Shown here in pieces: positions 8,916 through 19,205 of a stretch of 56,858 nt of DNA; position 1 is the stretch's first letter, and every line of letters begins with the position of its first letter. Where the stretch lies: IMG/VR virus record IMGVR_UViG_3300049841_000045, positions 1-56,858 of that record. The stretch is one strand, 5' to 3'. The position numbers and the translations under genes were made by a program. Source of the DNA: a virus. The notes below the pieces were generated by a model. The model searched no databases and was not told the origin of the DNA. It was given only the letters and a program-made list of their open reading frames with translations.

Positions 8916-11398
8916 TGGCTAAGTCAAACGTCGTCATCAATAACTTTCTTTCCGGGGTACTGGACCCCCGGGCATCCGCGCGCATCGATACGGAAGCATT
9001 CAATCGCGGTCTGCTTCGCGGGATCAACATTACCCCGGTTCATCTGGGTGGGGTGCGCCGTCGCCCCGGGTTGAAGTACCTCTACTCGCTCCCCAACCAG
9101 ATCACGCGAATCAGCGGAGGGGTTAGCGTCACGGCACCGAATGGCGGAACGACAGGTAACGCCAACGATGACAGTGAAACGACGTACCTGGCGACGACAG
9201 TCAACGTCAGCACGAATGACCCCTACGTCGTGGTGCACTACGACCTGGGCTCTGCCCAGGCAGTGCTCTTTGCGGATGCGATGGGAATCAGGAGCGACAG
9301 TGGGTCGAGCACGCAGTTCCACATCCAGTACAGCACGAACGACACGGACTGGACGACGCTGGGCGCAGCGTTCTATATCGACACTACGGCTCGGCACTAC
9401 CGGCGCAAGGGGCCCTTCACGGCCCGGTACTGGCGCATCGTCAAGATCGGCGGCACTTCGATGGGGACCGCCAAGATCACGATCAGCGGGTTCAACCTGT
9501 GGTTGGATAGCGGGGCGATGTCTGAGGGCCGGACGATCTCCTTCGAGGTTTCAACTTCGGAGCAGTACACCGTTGTCCTAACGGATCGTTCGGCGACGGT
9601 GTTCAACAACGGCGTGCTGGCCGATCACCAGCCAATGCCCTACGAGAGCGCGGATCTATCTGAGATCGATGCGGCGTCCTTTGCCGAGACGATGGCGTTG
9701 GTACACGAAGACTACTCGCCGCGGTTTCTGGTTCGGGAGTCGGCGACGAACTTCCAGCAGTTCGAGGTTGATTTCAACAACATCCCGCAGATCGACTATG
9801 CGGACACTTCAAGCCCCACTCCGGTGTCGGATCAACAGTCCCTCGCCTTCACCAGCTTCGTTGAAGGCGATACGTTTCAGCTCTCGCTCGAGGGCGCCAC
9901 CACCGGAGCAATCACGTACTCGGGCGCCAATGCCACCACGGCGGCCAACATCGCCCGCGAGGTCCAGAAACTCTGGTCTGTGCAGGCATTCGACGGGGTG
10001 AGTTGTTCGGGGGTTGGCCCCTTCGTCGTCACGTTCGCCAACGCCTCGGCTGCCGCCTACGACAAAATGACAGGCACGACGTTGACGGGTACAGGCACGA
10101 TTGCCGTCACCCACTCGATCACTGGCACGTCGCGTAAGGAGGATGTGTGGAGTGCGACACGGGGCTATCCCCGGTCGGTGGAGTTCTTCGAGGGCCGGAT
10201 GTACTTCGGCGGCACGTTGTCGCGCCAGCAGTCCGTCATCGGAAGCCAGGTCAACAACATTCTCGAGTTCGAGATTGGCGAGGGGCTGGACGATGACGTG
10301 GTGTTTGTCACGCTGAACGGCCGGCAGCTCAACGCGATCCAAGGCATGTTCGCCGGGCGCAGCCTGCAGCTCTTCACCAGTGGCGGGGAGTTCCGCTTCG
10401 TCAAGGAGTCGGGGGTTCCTATCACTCCGGGGGACTACCCGGTGAACCAGACTCAGTACGGCGCGGCCAAGGTCCGCCCGGTCACGATCGACGGGGCGAC
10501 GATCTACATCCAGCGTAACCGCAAGTCGGTTCGCGACTTCCGGTTCGACTACACGGAGAACGCCTACAACTCGCTGGGCGTCTCATCCCTCGCCCCGCAC
10601 CTCATCTATGACGTGCGGGATCTCGCGGCGTGGAATGGCTCGGCGATCGATGAGATCAATCTGGTATTCGTCGTCAATGGGACGAACCCCGATACGAGTT
10701 CGGATGCCTTCGGCCCCGGCACGGTGGCGGTGTACAACTCTCGCAAGGAGTCCAACATCTCGGCGTGGACGATCTGGACGACGGACGGGGAGTTCAAGGG
10801 TGTCAGCACGATCAACCAGGACATCTTCTTCATCGTCAAGCGCACGCTGGGCGGGGTGGACGTACTAACGTTCGAACAGGCGAATGCAGACTACTACACG
10901 GACTGCGCGATACAGGTGACGAATGCTCCGGCGTCAGCTACGGTGACTGGTCTTGGGCATCTAAACGGCGAGGATTGTCGCGTGCGCGCCGACGGGTTCA
11001 TCCTCGAGAACGTAACACCTTCGGCGGGAAGCGCTACGATCGAGCGAGTGAGTTCGCTGGTGGAGGTGGGGTTGGATTGGACGCCGGACGTGACGCCAAT
11101 GCCGCTGCAGACGATGACGCCCAACGGAACGAACCTGATGCGCAAGCGCCGGATCGTCAAGGTGCGCGCCAAGGTGCGCAATACGCTTGGACTGCTGGTG
11201 AACGGCCGGCCGCTCCCGGATCGGTACTTCGATATCGATGACTTCGACGCTCCGGCGACGCCGTTCACTGGCGTACACGTTCTGGAAGAAACAACGAACT
11301 GGGACGAGCAGGAAGACAAACTCGTGTCGTTCACGCAGGTTGACCCGCTGCCGATGGAAATCCTGTCCATCGACGTGCAGCTCGAGGGAGACGTATAA
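8915..11398 (+). CDS. Tail tubular protein B (T7 gp12-like nozzle)
   Basis: 827 residues, similar in length to T7 gp12 (about 794). Diagnostic segments are the N-terminal 'NNFLSGVLDPRASARIDTE', the 'GVRRRPGLKYL' motif, central 'RGYPRSVEFFEGRMYFGGT', 'GGEFRFV' and the C-terminal beta-rich propeller region ending 'MEILSIDVQLEGDV'. An inserted F5/8-type (discoidin-like) segment at about 60-190 contains 'FHIQYSTNDTDWTTLG'. This protein forms the tail nozzle and contacts the fibres. The gene shares its ends with both neighbours (overlaps of 1 bp). Confidence 0.85.
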   Translation: MAKSNVVINNFLSGVLDPRASARIDTEAFNRGLLRGINITPVHLGGVRRRPGLKYLYSLPNQITRISGGVSVTAPNGGTTGNANDDSETTYLATTVNVSTNDPYVVVHYDLGSAQAVLFADAMGIRSDSGSSTQFHIQYSTNDTDWTTLGAAFYIDTTARHYRRKGPFTARYWRIVKIGGTSMGTAKITISGFNLWLDSGAMSEGRTISFEVSTSEQYTVVLTDRSATVFNNGVLADHQPMPYESADLSEIDAASFAETMALVHEDYSPRFLVRESATNFQQFEVDFNNIPQIDYADTSSPTPVSDQQSLAFTSFVEGDTFQLSLEGATTGAITYSGANATTAANIAREVQKLWSVQAFDGVSCSGVGPFVVTFANASAAAYDKMTGTTLTGTGTIAVTHSITGTSRKEDVWSATRGYPRSVEFFEGRMYFGGTLSRQQSVIGSQVNNILEFEIGEGLDDDVVFVTLNGRQLNAIQGMFAGRSLQLFTSGGEFRFVKESGVPITPGDYPVNQTQYGAAKVRPVTIDGATIYIQRNRKSVRDFRFDYTENAYNSLGVSSLAPHLIYDVRDLAAWNGSAIDEINLVFVVNGTNPDTSSDAFGPGTVAVYNSRKESNISAWTIWTTDGEFKGVSTINQDIFFIVKRTLGGVDVLTFEQANADYYTDCAIQVTNAPASATVTGLGHLNGEDCRVRADGFILENVTPSAGSATIERVSSLVEVGLDWTPDVTPMPLQTMTPNGTNLMRKRRIVKVRAKVRNTLGLLVNGRPLPDRYFDIDDFDAPATPFTGVHVLEETTNWDEQEDKLVSFTQVDPLPMEILSIDVQLEGDV

Positions 11399-11817
11399 TG
11401 GCTTTTTTGACTCTGGCGACCGGGCTTCTGGCGGCTAGCGCTACTCGTAATGCCGGCATCGCCCAGCAGCAGCAATACAATTACCAAGCCTATACGGAAG
11501 GATTGGCTGCGAAGCAGCGCGAGATCGATCGTCGCCGGGATTTAATGCGGGCTCTGGCTGCGCAAAATGCCGCGGCGGGCGTGGGCGGTATCGAGACTGG
11601 CGGTTCGTTTGGCGCGATCGTGCGCAGGAACATCAACGAAAACCAGAATGATCTGCTGGTTAGCCAGGCGAATCTTTCGGCTAGGCAGATGGGGCTTCGT
11701 ACCGCGGGGCTCAACGCGCGCAGTTCCGCGAACGCGGGGGCCACCGTGTCGTTACTGGATACGGCCGGGAAAGTCTACAACGAGATCGGTAGCGCGTTTA
11801 CCGGCGGGCTGGGATAG
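11398..11817 (+). CDS. Putative internal virion protein (gp14-like position)
   Basis: 139 residues starting at the ATG overlapping the nozzle stop (TAATG). The N-terminus is hydrophobic ('MAFLTLATGLLAASATR'), followed by a long Gln/Arg/Ala-rich helix ('EGLAAKQREIDRRRDLMRAL') and a Gly/Ala/Ser-rich end. This resembles the small internal ejection protein family of T7-like phages (gp14-type), which leaves the virion at infection and sits in the outer membrane. Assignment rests on composition and on its place right after the nozzle gene and before the two large internal proteins. Confidence 0.6.
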   Translation: MAFLTLATGLLAASATRNAGIAQQQQYNYQAYTEGLAAKQREIDRRRDLMRALAAQNAAAGVGGIETGGSFGAIVRRNINENQNDLLVSQANLSARQMGLRTAGLNARSSANAGATVSLLDTAGKVYNEIGSAFTGGLG

Positions 11818-11819
11818 CC

Positions 11820-13409
11820 ATGGCTCTGCAGTACCGTCAGCTTCAGTCCCCCGAGCAAGTCGACACCCAAACCGTGGATGTTGGCGGATCGACTGCGGCG
11901 AATAGTCTCGCTCACGCGCTCAAAAGTTTCGAGGGAGTTGTTTCGGATATAGGCGCAGGGATTCAGAAGCGGAGCGGGGAGGATGCGGGCGCTGCCGCGG
12001 GGGCTTCAGGGAATCCGAAGTTCAAGTCCGGGTTCTGGTCGCAGACGGCGTATGCGCAGGCGTACAACAATGCCGCACTTCGCTCCTACGCCATTCGGGC
12101 CGAGGCAGATGCGGAGGATCAGGCTTCGCGGCTGACCGTCGAGGCAGGTACTGACCCCCAGAAGTTCGCCGCCACGTTCGGAGCGGTGCGCGATCAGACG
12201 CTCAAGAACGCGCCGCCCGAGGCACGTGCAATACTATCTGACTTGTACAACCGTCATCTCGCGGAGGGGGTGGCTAAACTGAGTCAGGCGCAGGCGACGG
12301 AGATTCGCGGGCAGCAGCGCAATGATGTGTCGGACGGCATTTTGCGTTCGACCGATCGTATCGCGCATCTTCGTTCGCAGGACGATCTGGCGTCATCGGC
12401 GCAGGCGGATCAGGAAGAGATGCGGTTGCAGATGCTGATCGATAGCGCCGAGAAGGACGGCACGATCAGCCCGATCGAGGCCGCTGCTACGCGAAAGAGC
12501 GTATCGTACGACATTACCAAGCAGACGGTTGTCGCCAAGTTCGAAAAGGTGCTGGAGAGCCCATACGGTGATCCGGTAGGGTTCATCAAGAAGCTCAAGG
12601 ACTTCAACCAGACGAGCGATGTCCTGCCGCCGGACGAGGAGCATAAGCTCGAGACCACGTTGATGGCGACGCTGCGGGAACACAACTCGCTGGAGGCGAT
12701 GCAGCATTCGCAAGCCAACGCCCTTCAGGAATCGATGATGGCCGCGGGGGATCGGGAGGCGACGGCGGATCTTCTGGCAGGGCGCCTCACTCAACGCAAA
12801 CTCTATGACATGGTCTCTCAGGAGCGGATCTCTCCCGCCGTGGCGCGGACGCTCAACAACGAGTTGAGTTCTGGGAATACGGTCGCGGATGATCAGAAGT
12901 TGAAGGCCCACGTACGACTGAATGTCCTGGACTACAGCGAGCAGGATATCTTGGAGATGCGCGGGCTCTCGTGGCAGACGAAGTCGGATCTAATCGAGCA
13001 GCGGCGCAAGGACTCTGAAGGTTGGAAGGGTACGCAGCAGGCCAGGGAAGCGCAGGCGCGCATTGATCGGTCGCTGGGCATCCCGGAAGGCGGACTCATC
13101 GGTATGCTGAGCGGGGATAAGGCGGATCAGCGTGATCAGGCTATGACGCAGTGGTACAACGCCGTGGATGCACTGGACCCCGCGGAGCGCCAGAGCCAGG
13201 TCATCACCATGGCGGAGGATGTCATCGGGCGGTACATCCGCAAGAACAAGGCGAGTGAAGCGCAGCGGTTGCGCGGTCTGAAAGATGCCTACATACGGGC
13301 TCACCCGCTGGATAGCCTGAACGATGAAGCGCGTAAGACGTATGACACGCGCATTTCGAAGTTCGACACCGATATCGCGGCAGCGGAAGCCGAGGCAGCG
13401 CGTAAATGA
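11820..13409 (+). CDS. Putative internal virion protein (gp15-like)
   Basis: 529 residues, largely helical and charged, with many Gln/Ala/Glu runs and no membrane segment. Segments such as 'PKFKSGFWSQTAYAQAYNN' and 'LYNRHLAEGVAKLSQAQATE' match the style of T7 gp15-type ejection proteins, which are usually 650-750 residues, so this one is shorter. It lies between the gp14-like gene and the larger ejection genes. After ejection such proteins form the periplasmic part of the DNA channel. The final four bases overlap the next ATG. Confidence 0.6.
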   Translation: MALQYRQLQSPEQVDTQTVDVGGSTAANSLAHALKSFEGVVSDIGAGIQKRSGEDAGAAAGASGNPKFKSGFWSQTAYAQAYNNAALRSYAIRAEADAEDQASRLTVEAGTDPQKFAATFGAVRDQTLKNAPPEARAILSDLYNRHLAEGVAKLSQAQATEIRGQQRNDVSDGILRSTDRIAHLRSQDDLASSAQADQEEMRLQMLIDSAEKDGTISPIEAAATRKSVSYDITKQTVVAKFEKVLESPYGDPVGFIKKLKDFNQTSDVLPPDEEHKLETTLMATLREHNSLEAMQHSQANALQESMMAAGDREATADLLAGRLTQRKLYDMVSQERISPAVARTLNNELSSGNTVADDQKLKAHVRLNVLDYSEQDILEMRGLSWQTKSDLIEQRRKDSEGWKGTQQAREAQARIDRSLGIPEGGLIGMLSGDKADQRDQAMTQWYNAVDALDPAERQSQVITMAEDVIGRYIRKNKASEAQRLRGLKDAYIRAHPLDSLNDEARKTYDTRISKFDTDIAAAEAEAARK

Positions 13410-14548
13410 ACCCGGCAGAGATTTCCCCGAACGATCCTGATCTCCTGGCGGCGAATACCGAACTGCAGGCGGCTCAGGAACGCGGCCAGCAGAAGGAAAC
13501 GCTCGCGCATTTTGGCGGTGTAACGGACACGATGCCCGGCGAGCACGATCCGATCTCGCCGTGGCTGCGGAGCCTGCCGAAGAACGTCAGTGTGGGGCTC
13601 ATCGATGCGGCGGTCAATACCGCGGATGCGATTGGTTCAGCGACGAACGCGATCGCCGACAAGGCCGGTATTCCCGAGACGCCGAAGGGCAATACGGTCG
13701 ACAAGGCGTATCTCTTGGCTCGGGATCACGTCCTGAATTTCCGTGACGCTCTCGCAACCGACTCCAGTTCCAGCGACGAGATGACCCAGGCGATTGCGCA
13801 GTACGCGATCCCGTTTCTCGGCTGGATGAAGTTGATGGGGGGCCTGAAGGGGACTGGCGTTCTTGGCGCTGTCGGTAAGACTGCCGCCGCGGAGACCCTG
13901 ACCGCAGGCACCGTCCTGAAACCACATGATGCGCGCATGGCGGATGTCGTCGCGCTGGGCAAACACGTCGAGAGTCGGTTCGGCAAGGCGATGAACACGC
14001 TCTCCCCTGACGGCAGTCTGATGAACTCCTACATCAACTGGATGACGGATCGCTCGAACGAAGGGGAGTGGGAAGGCCGGTTCAAGAACGTGGTGGACAA
14101 CCTGGCGGTGTCGGCCGCGGGGGCTGCGCTGGTTCAGGCAAGCGCCGCGGCGTTAAAGGGCACGTGGGCGGTGGGTAAGTATGGGATCGAGAACGTTGGC
14201 AAGGCCCCGGTAGGGCTGAGCGCGCAGAAGGGAGTTCTTGGCGTGGCTAACAACGCATCTGTCGAATCCCCGGCTAGCCTTGAGGCAATCAACCGCGTCG
14301 CGGAAGAGAAGGTGTTGGGGCGAGTACGGATGGTCATTGATCGTGATGGCACCGTACGCCCTCTTCTCGGGGTTGATGCTGTCGATGCCGCGGCCAAGGA
14401 GGGGCAGATCATTGTGCAACGCAATATCGGCGAGCACGAATGGACGCCGTTGTCAAAAGGCAAGGGCGTAGCCGACACCCAAGTGAAAGGTATTCTCAAC
14501 GCTTCGAAGAGCAAGCTGGACGAAGCTATGAAAGCGGGAGCTAAGTAA
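13406..14548 (+). CDS. Putative internal virion / ejection protein
   Basis: 380 residues, starting at the ATG overlapping the preceding TGA. The first 60 residues are polar; residues about 125-165 ('YAIPFLGWMKLMGGLKG', 'GVLGAVG') and about 235-260 are hydrophobic and glycine-rich and could insert in membranes. The rest is Ala-rich helix. It could be one half of a T7 gp16-like function split over two genes, together with the next ORF. No peptidoglycan lytic motif is visible. The role is inferred from its position and composition only. Confidence 0.5.
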   Translation: MNPAEISPNDPDLLAANTELQAAQERGQQKETLAHFGGVTDTMPGEHDPISPWLRSLPKNVSVGLIDAAVNTADAIGSATNAIADKAGIPETPKGNTVDKAYLLARDHVLNFRDALATDSSSSDEMTQAIAQYAIPFLGWMKLMGGLKGTGVLGAVGKTAAAETLTAGTVLKPHDARMADVVALGKHVESRFGKAMNTLSPDGSLMNSYINWMTDRSNEGEWEGRFKNVVDNLAVSAAGAALVQASAAALKGTWAVGKYGIENVGKAPVGLSAQKGVLGVANNASVESPASLEAINRVAEEKVLGRVRMVIDRDGTVRPLLGVDAVDAAAKEGQIIVQRNIGEHEWTPLSKGKGVADTQVKGILNASKSKLDEAMKAGAK

Positions 14549-17383
14549 GTGCCTGACTATGGCCTAAAAGAAGCGCTGGAACAGGCCCTGAAAGGCGGCA
14601 AGGGCGCGCGCGTGGCCCGCCCGGCAGAGAAGGAGCTGGCGCAGCAGGAGGCCGACGCCGTGGCCCGCAAGGCCGCCAAAGAGGCCGCTTCCATGGGCCC
14701 CCGGACGGTCCCCCCGTCCCCAGGTCCTACGACCCGGGTCAACCCTGCGGAGCCCTTGGCGGAACCGTTTCCAGCGGAGACTTCCGGGCTCCCCGCTCCG
14801 GAGCGGCACGTCAAGGGCCAGCCTAAACCTCCAGAGCCGGCCCCGGTCAAGCCGGTGCCGCAGGAGCCGGTACGCCCGGTTGCGGCTGAGGTGCCTCCGG
14901 AATCGGTCCAGCCGCCGGATATCCCGGTCGCGGCCACTCGGATATCTCAGGCGAACTTGGGCGACTACGCGCTGGACGAAGCGCATATGCCCAATTTCGA
15001 CACCATCACGACGACTGATGACATTAAGGCAACGATCGCCGAAGTGGCCCAGCAGAATGCGTCGCGGATCAACATCGCCCGCCGGGGCATCATCACCAAT
15101 GAGCAACTGGCGGGATTGGCCGCGGACTTGGATCTGAACACCGATGTCGTGCAGCAGGTCCTGCAGCGCGAGTCGGGCGGAGTCCTGAACCCTGAAACGA
15201 TCCTCGCCGCCAGGCAGGTATTGAACTCAAGCGCTGATCGACTGAAGACACTGGCGGATAAGGTGGCCGTCGGGCAGGCGACGGATATCGAGAAGTTACA
15301 GTTCACCCGTCAGCTCCAGTTCCATAGCGAGTACCAGACTCAGTTCATGGGCGCTCGAGCCGAGACGGGCCGAGCGCTCAACGCCTTCCGTCTCCCAGTT
15401 GGATCGGATGCGACGCAGATTGCGCGCATCAACGAACTCATCGCCGGGGGTGGCGCGGATATCGAGCGTATGGCGCGCGCGATCAAGATGGCCGATAGCG
15501 TGTCGGGCATAACCCAGATCGCCAAGCAGGCATTGGGTGTTCGGGCGGCGGGCGCCTCCATGAATCTCATCAATCGCATCTTCGTGAACGGGATTCTATC
15601 CGGGCCCACGACGCATCTTGTCAACATGACGGGCAACGTGCTGTTCCAGTCCATGAATACGTTCGAACTGGGATTCGCCGCCCGCCTCGGGCGGTTCCTG
15701 CCCGGGGAGGAACACGTCATGGTAGGAGAAGCGCTGTCGAACTTCTACGGACAGGTTCAGGCAACACAGGATGCGTTCCGCCTGGCTAGTCGTGCCATGC
15801 GCACGGGTCAGACGATCGATGGCATTTTGAAGTTCGGAGTTGCCGGCCCTTCCGAAACATTGACCCGTCTCCCTGAACTGGATCGCCCTTATCTGGGCGC
15901 TACGGTGCATGGTATCGACGTGGGGATAGGTCTTCCTACGCGTGCGCTTGCGGCCGAGGATGAGCTGTTCAAGACGCTGTCCTACCGAGGATACGTTCAG
16001 CGTCAGGCGCTGCTTCATGTGCAAGAGCAATTGCAGTCCGGGGCGTTGAAGATCGAGGATGCGGCGGCCTCGGCGCGCCAGTTCATGGAAAATCCCCCGG
16101 CGGAGGTGGAACAGGCTGCCGAAGATTGGGCGCGGGAAATGACGTTCCAGTCCCCCTTGGGCAACGTCGGGCAGAAGTTGCAGTCCTTCCTTCGTAGCTC
16201 CCCGCCGCTGACGCTCATCGCTCCTTTCGTCCAGACGCCGGTCAACATCTTCAAGCAGGGCGTATACCGTTCGCCGATGGCACTCTTCACGGCCCGGTTC
16301 TGGCGCGATGTGAAGGCGGGTGGCGCGGCGCGGGATCTGGCGTTGACCAAGTTCGGAGTAGGCTCGGCGACTTCAGCCATGATCGCTTACTGGACGATGA
16401 ACGGCGATCTCACGGGCGGCGGCCCGCAGAATCCTTCAGCCCGGATGCTGTGGATGGCGGACGGTAAGCGTCCGTATTCGATCAAGGTGACTAATCCGGT
16501 CACGGGCCAGACGACTTGGAACTCCTACGCCCGACTCGAGCCTTTCGCTTCAGTCGTAGGCGCTACGGCCGATACCGTTGAGATCATGTCGTATCTGAAC
16601 AGCGATGTGGATGGGATGCCTGATCAGGAAGCGGCGTATCACGCGGCAGGCGCGATTGTAGCCGGGGTGATGAACAACACGGGTAACAAGACGTTCCTGA
16701 AGGGCATCGCCGACTTTACGGATCTGATGAACGACCCGACGCGGAATATCAAGCCGTACCTCAATCAGATGACGGTTTCTATGGAGCCGTACTCGGCATT
16801 GCAGCGCACGATCCGCAACACGGAAGACCCGTACTTGCGCGAGGCATGGACGGTGCTGGACAAACTCGCCGACAACACTCCGGGGTATTCGCGCAGTCTC
16901 CCCTTGCGTCTGGATCTCTTCGGTGAGCCGCGCGAGAAGAACTCCGGTTCGATTCTCGGTACGATGTCGCCCATCCCTGAGTCCCCCGCTAGTCGTGACG
17001 AGGTGGTAGCGGAACTGCAGGACGTGATGAAGTCGACCAATATCGTGCCCGTGACGATGCCGGGGAAAAGCGTCGCGGCGGGGCTAGGGCTCCCCGCCAT
17101 GCGCCTGACGGCCGCAGAGTACGCGGAGTTGGTGACGCTTTCGCGCGCAACGCCCATCTTCGATGGCGGCACGAAGACGTTCCACGATAAGCTATTCGAT
17201 GTCATGTCTTCGGGCGTGTACCAGGGCGCCGGCCCGGTCGCGCGCGCAGAGCTGTTGAAAATGGTGCAGCGGCAGGCGGACGAGGCCGGGCGAGCACTCC
17301 TCGAGCAGCAGAATCCAGATTACGCCCTTCGGATCTCGGAGTGGCGGTTGCGTAAGCGTCAGCTTCTGACAGGTGAGCAATAA
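14549..17383 (+). CDS. Large internal virion (ejection) protein
   Basis: 944 residues, GTG start at 14549. An N-terminal Pro/Ala-rich linker (about 20-130) precedes a long helical region. Hydrophobic stretches occur near 330-360 ('NRIFVNGILSGPTTHLVNM') and 610-630 ('GSATSAMIAYWTMNGDL'), and the end is charged helix ('ISEWRLRKRQL'). Large proteins of this make-up in front of tailspikes are the ejection motor component (T7 gp16 position, 1318 residues) or polyvalent proteins delivered with DNA. The soluble transglycosylase domain of T7 gp16 is not apparent. Its stop overlaps the next ATG. Confidence 0.55.
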   Translation: MPDYGLKEALEQALKGGKGARVARPAEKELAQQEADAVARKAAKEAASMGPRTVPPSPGPTTRVNPAEPLAEPFPAETSGLPAPERHVKGQPKPPEPAPVKPVPQEPVRPVAAEVPPESVQPPDIPVAATRISQANLGDYALDEAHMPNFDTITTTDDIKATIAEVAQQNASRINIARRGIITNEQLAGLAADLDLNTDVVQQVLQRESGGVLNPETILAARQVLNSSADRLKTLADKVAVGQATDIEKLQFTRQLQFHSEYQTQFMGARAETGRALNAFRLPVGSDATQIARINELIAGGGADIERMARAIKMADSVSGITQIAKQALGVRAAGASMNLINRIFVNGILSGPTTHLVNMTGNVLFQSMNTFELGFAARLGRFLPGEEHVMVGEALSNFYGQVQATQDAFRLASRAMRTGQTIDGILKFGVAGPSETLTRLPELDRPYLGATVHGIDVGIGLPTRALAAEDELFKTLSYRGYVQRQALLHVQEQLQSGALKIEDAAASARQFMENPPAEVEQAAEDWAREMTFQSPLGNVGQKLQSFLRSSPPLTLIAPFVQTPVNIFKQGVYRSPMALFTARFWRDVKAGGAARDLALTKFGVGSATSAMIAYWTMNGDLTGGGPQNPSARMLWMADGKRPYSIKVTNPVTGQTTWNSYARLEPFASVVGATADTVEIMSYLNSDVDGMPDQEAAYHAAGAIVAGVMNNTGNKTFLKGIADFTDLMNDPTRNIKPYLNQMTVSMEPYSALQRTIRNTEDPYLREAWTVLDKLADNTPGYSRSLPLRLDLFGEPREKNSGSILGTMSPIPESPASRDEVVAELQDVMKSTNIVPVTMPGKSVAAGLGLPAMRLTAAEYAELVTLSRATPIFDGGTKTFHDKLFDVMSSGVYQGAGPVARAELLKMVQRQADEAGRALLEQQNPDYALRISEWRLRKRQLLTGEQ

Positions 17384-19191
17384 TGGGTATCGACAACGTC
17401 GCTGACGTAACTCCGCGCCTGCAGTATGTCGCCGGAGTGGCGCAGACGAACTTCGACTATGACTTTTCGATCTTCACTTCTGCAGATCTGATCGTCGTGG
17501 TCGACGGCGTAACCAAGGCGCTCAACACCGACTACACCGTTACTCGGGCCGAGGAAGAGGATACGGACCCGGAGACCCACGGCGGTACGGTCACGTTCCT
17601 GGTAGCAATGACTGGCGGCGAGATCATTACGATCTACCGGGATATCGCGATCGAGCGTTCGACGGACATCGCCCAGAACGGTCCCTGGTCGTCCGTGGCG
17701 TACAACGATGAGCAGGACAAGACCTACCTCCTCATGCAGCAGATCCAGGCTAACGTGGACCGGAGTCTGCGCATTCCTACCATAGCAGAAGTGGATAGCG
17801 CTGATATCATTGTCGAGCCCGCGAACTACGCCAATAAATACTTGGCGTTCGACGCCGATGGCAAGCCGACGCCGGCGGTACTGAGTTCGACGACGATGAC
17901 GCAGGCGATTGTTGGGAACTTGCTGTACCCGAGAACTGCCGCGGAGATTAGCGCGGGGGTTACACCTACGGATTATTCGTATCCCCCGGGGGATGTTCGT
18001 AGGTACGGCGCGGATCCCTCCGGCATTAGCGATGCGACTACGGCTATCAATAACGCGCTAACGGTGGCTGCACAAGGGGCCGCGCTCGGTTACGGCGGGA
18101 TTGTTTTTTTCCCGGCAGGGTATTTCCACGTTTCCGGGCTATTGACGATCCCCCAGTATTGCCGTTTTATTGGGAGCGGGCGGAGGGCTACCGTAATTCG
18201 TAGAACAGTAGATACCCCCATGGTGAACTGGGGGTCTTTCTCCACCATTGAACATATGCGACTGGAGAGCGCTTCCGGGACGTTTAATACCGATTTGATG
18301 CAAATCACGAGTGGCAGTTATCAATCTTGCTATTCCATTGAGACGGCTAACAATGATTTGCGCGCATTGACTTTCGCAGCCAACACTGGAAGTGGATTTA
18401 CCGCTTTCGATTCTTCGTTCGTGACTACCGGGGGAGCTGGAAGCGTAGCCGCAGTCGCTCTTGCTAGTGGCAGCGATAGTTCGGCCTACCCCCGATCCTT
18501 TACCAATTGCGACGGGGAAGGCTCCACGATGATTGATGTCGCGGGCATGAACAACGTCTTCATCACCGGATGTCGCACAGAAGGGATTTTGTGTACGAAT
18601 ACGGCAAACGAAGTATTTATTCGGGGTTGCCGGATAGGTTACAACGGCACAGTCACTTGGACGGGTATGCAGTCGGGACAAGTGATCGCGAACACCTTTG
18701 CTAACACGACGCTAACTCTGCAGAACTGCAACTCCATTTGGTTCATGAATGAGACGCCGGGGCTCAATATTGTTGAAAGCGGCACCAGTAGCGGAAACCG
18801 AATTTGGCTGGATGGAACTTACGTCCCCACGTTCACTACTCTAGGGGGCGGGCAAAGTTTAGGGAACGGCACCATAACGGGGTACTATTCCCGAGATGGG
18901 AGGCGCGTCAGCGCCACCATAGTTGTGCAGTTCGGGTCTACGACGAATTTTGGTAGTGGTAGATTTCGGTTCTCACTTCCTGTTACTGCAGACGCCGGCA
19001 CGTACACATGCTCGGCGTTTATAACCGACAACAACACTAGCAATCGTTATCAAGTCTTGGGTTTGGTAGAAGGGGCCAATAAGGTCGGGTTGTTTGTCCC
19101 CGGGGGAGCGGATAGCGTTGATTCCACGCACCCCATTACCTTCGCGACGAGCGATACGATATGGCTAACTATTAATTACTCGGTCGTCTAA
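17383..19191 (+). CDS. Tailspike 1: T7 gp17-type anchor plus beta-helix domain
   Basis: 602 residues. Residues 1-160 match the T7 tail-fibre N-terminal anchor ('LQYVAGVAQTNFDYDFSIF', 'GGEIITIYRDIAIERSTD', 'WSSVAYNDEQDKTYLLMQQ'), which plugs into the tail. After a linker at about 165-200 comes a right-handed beta-helix start typical of pectate-lyase-like spikes ('VRRYGADPSGISDATTAIN' and 'GGIVFFPAGYFHVSG'). Such domains bind or cleave capsule or O-antigen. The C-terminal 100 residues are a trimerisation-type beta domain. The beta-helix part is more AT-rich than the anchor. Catalytic residues cannot be assigned by eye. Confidence 0.75.
   Translation: MGIDNVADVTPRLQYVAGVAQTNFDYDFSIFTSADLIVVVDGVTKALNTDYTVTRAEEEDTDPETHGGTVTFLVAMTGGEIITIYRDIAIERSTDIAQNGPWSSVAYNDEQDKTYLLMQQIQANVDRSLRIPTIAEVDSADIIVEPANYANKYLAFDADGKPTPAVLSSTTMTQAIVGNLLYPRTAAEISAGVTPTDYSYPPGDVRRYGADPSGISDATTAINNALTVAAQGAALGYGGIVFFPAGYFHVSGLLTIPQYCRFIGSGRRATVIRRTVDTPMVNWGSFSTIEHMRLESASGTFNTDLMQITSGSYQSCYSIETANNDLRALTFAANTGSGFTAFDSSFVTTGGAGSVAAVALASGSDSSAYPRSFTNCDGEGSTMIDVAGMNNVFITGCRTEGILCTNTANEVFIRGCRIGYNGTVTWTGMQSGQVIANTFANTTLTLQNCNSIWFMNETPGLNIVESGTSSGNRIWLDGTYVPTFTTLGGGQSLGNGTITGYYSRDGRRVSATIVVQFGSTTNFGSGRFRFSLPVTADAGTYTCSAFITDNNTSNRYQVLGLVEGANKVGLFVPGGADSVDSTHPITFATSDTIWLTINYSVV
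17881..17976 (+). repeat. 96-bp repeat, copy 1, at tailspike 1 anchor/receptor junction
   Basis: This block is repeated at 19686-19781 with a single mismatch over 96 bp, even at third codon positions. It encodes the linker between the anchor and the beta-helix ('AIVGNLLYPRTAAEISAG'). The flanking anchor sequence is similar but clearly diverged and the downstream sequence is unrelated. Confidence 0.95.
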
Positions 19192-19205
19192 ATACGGAAT
19201 ACCAC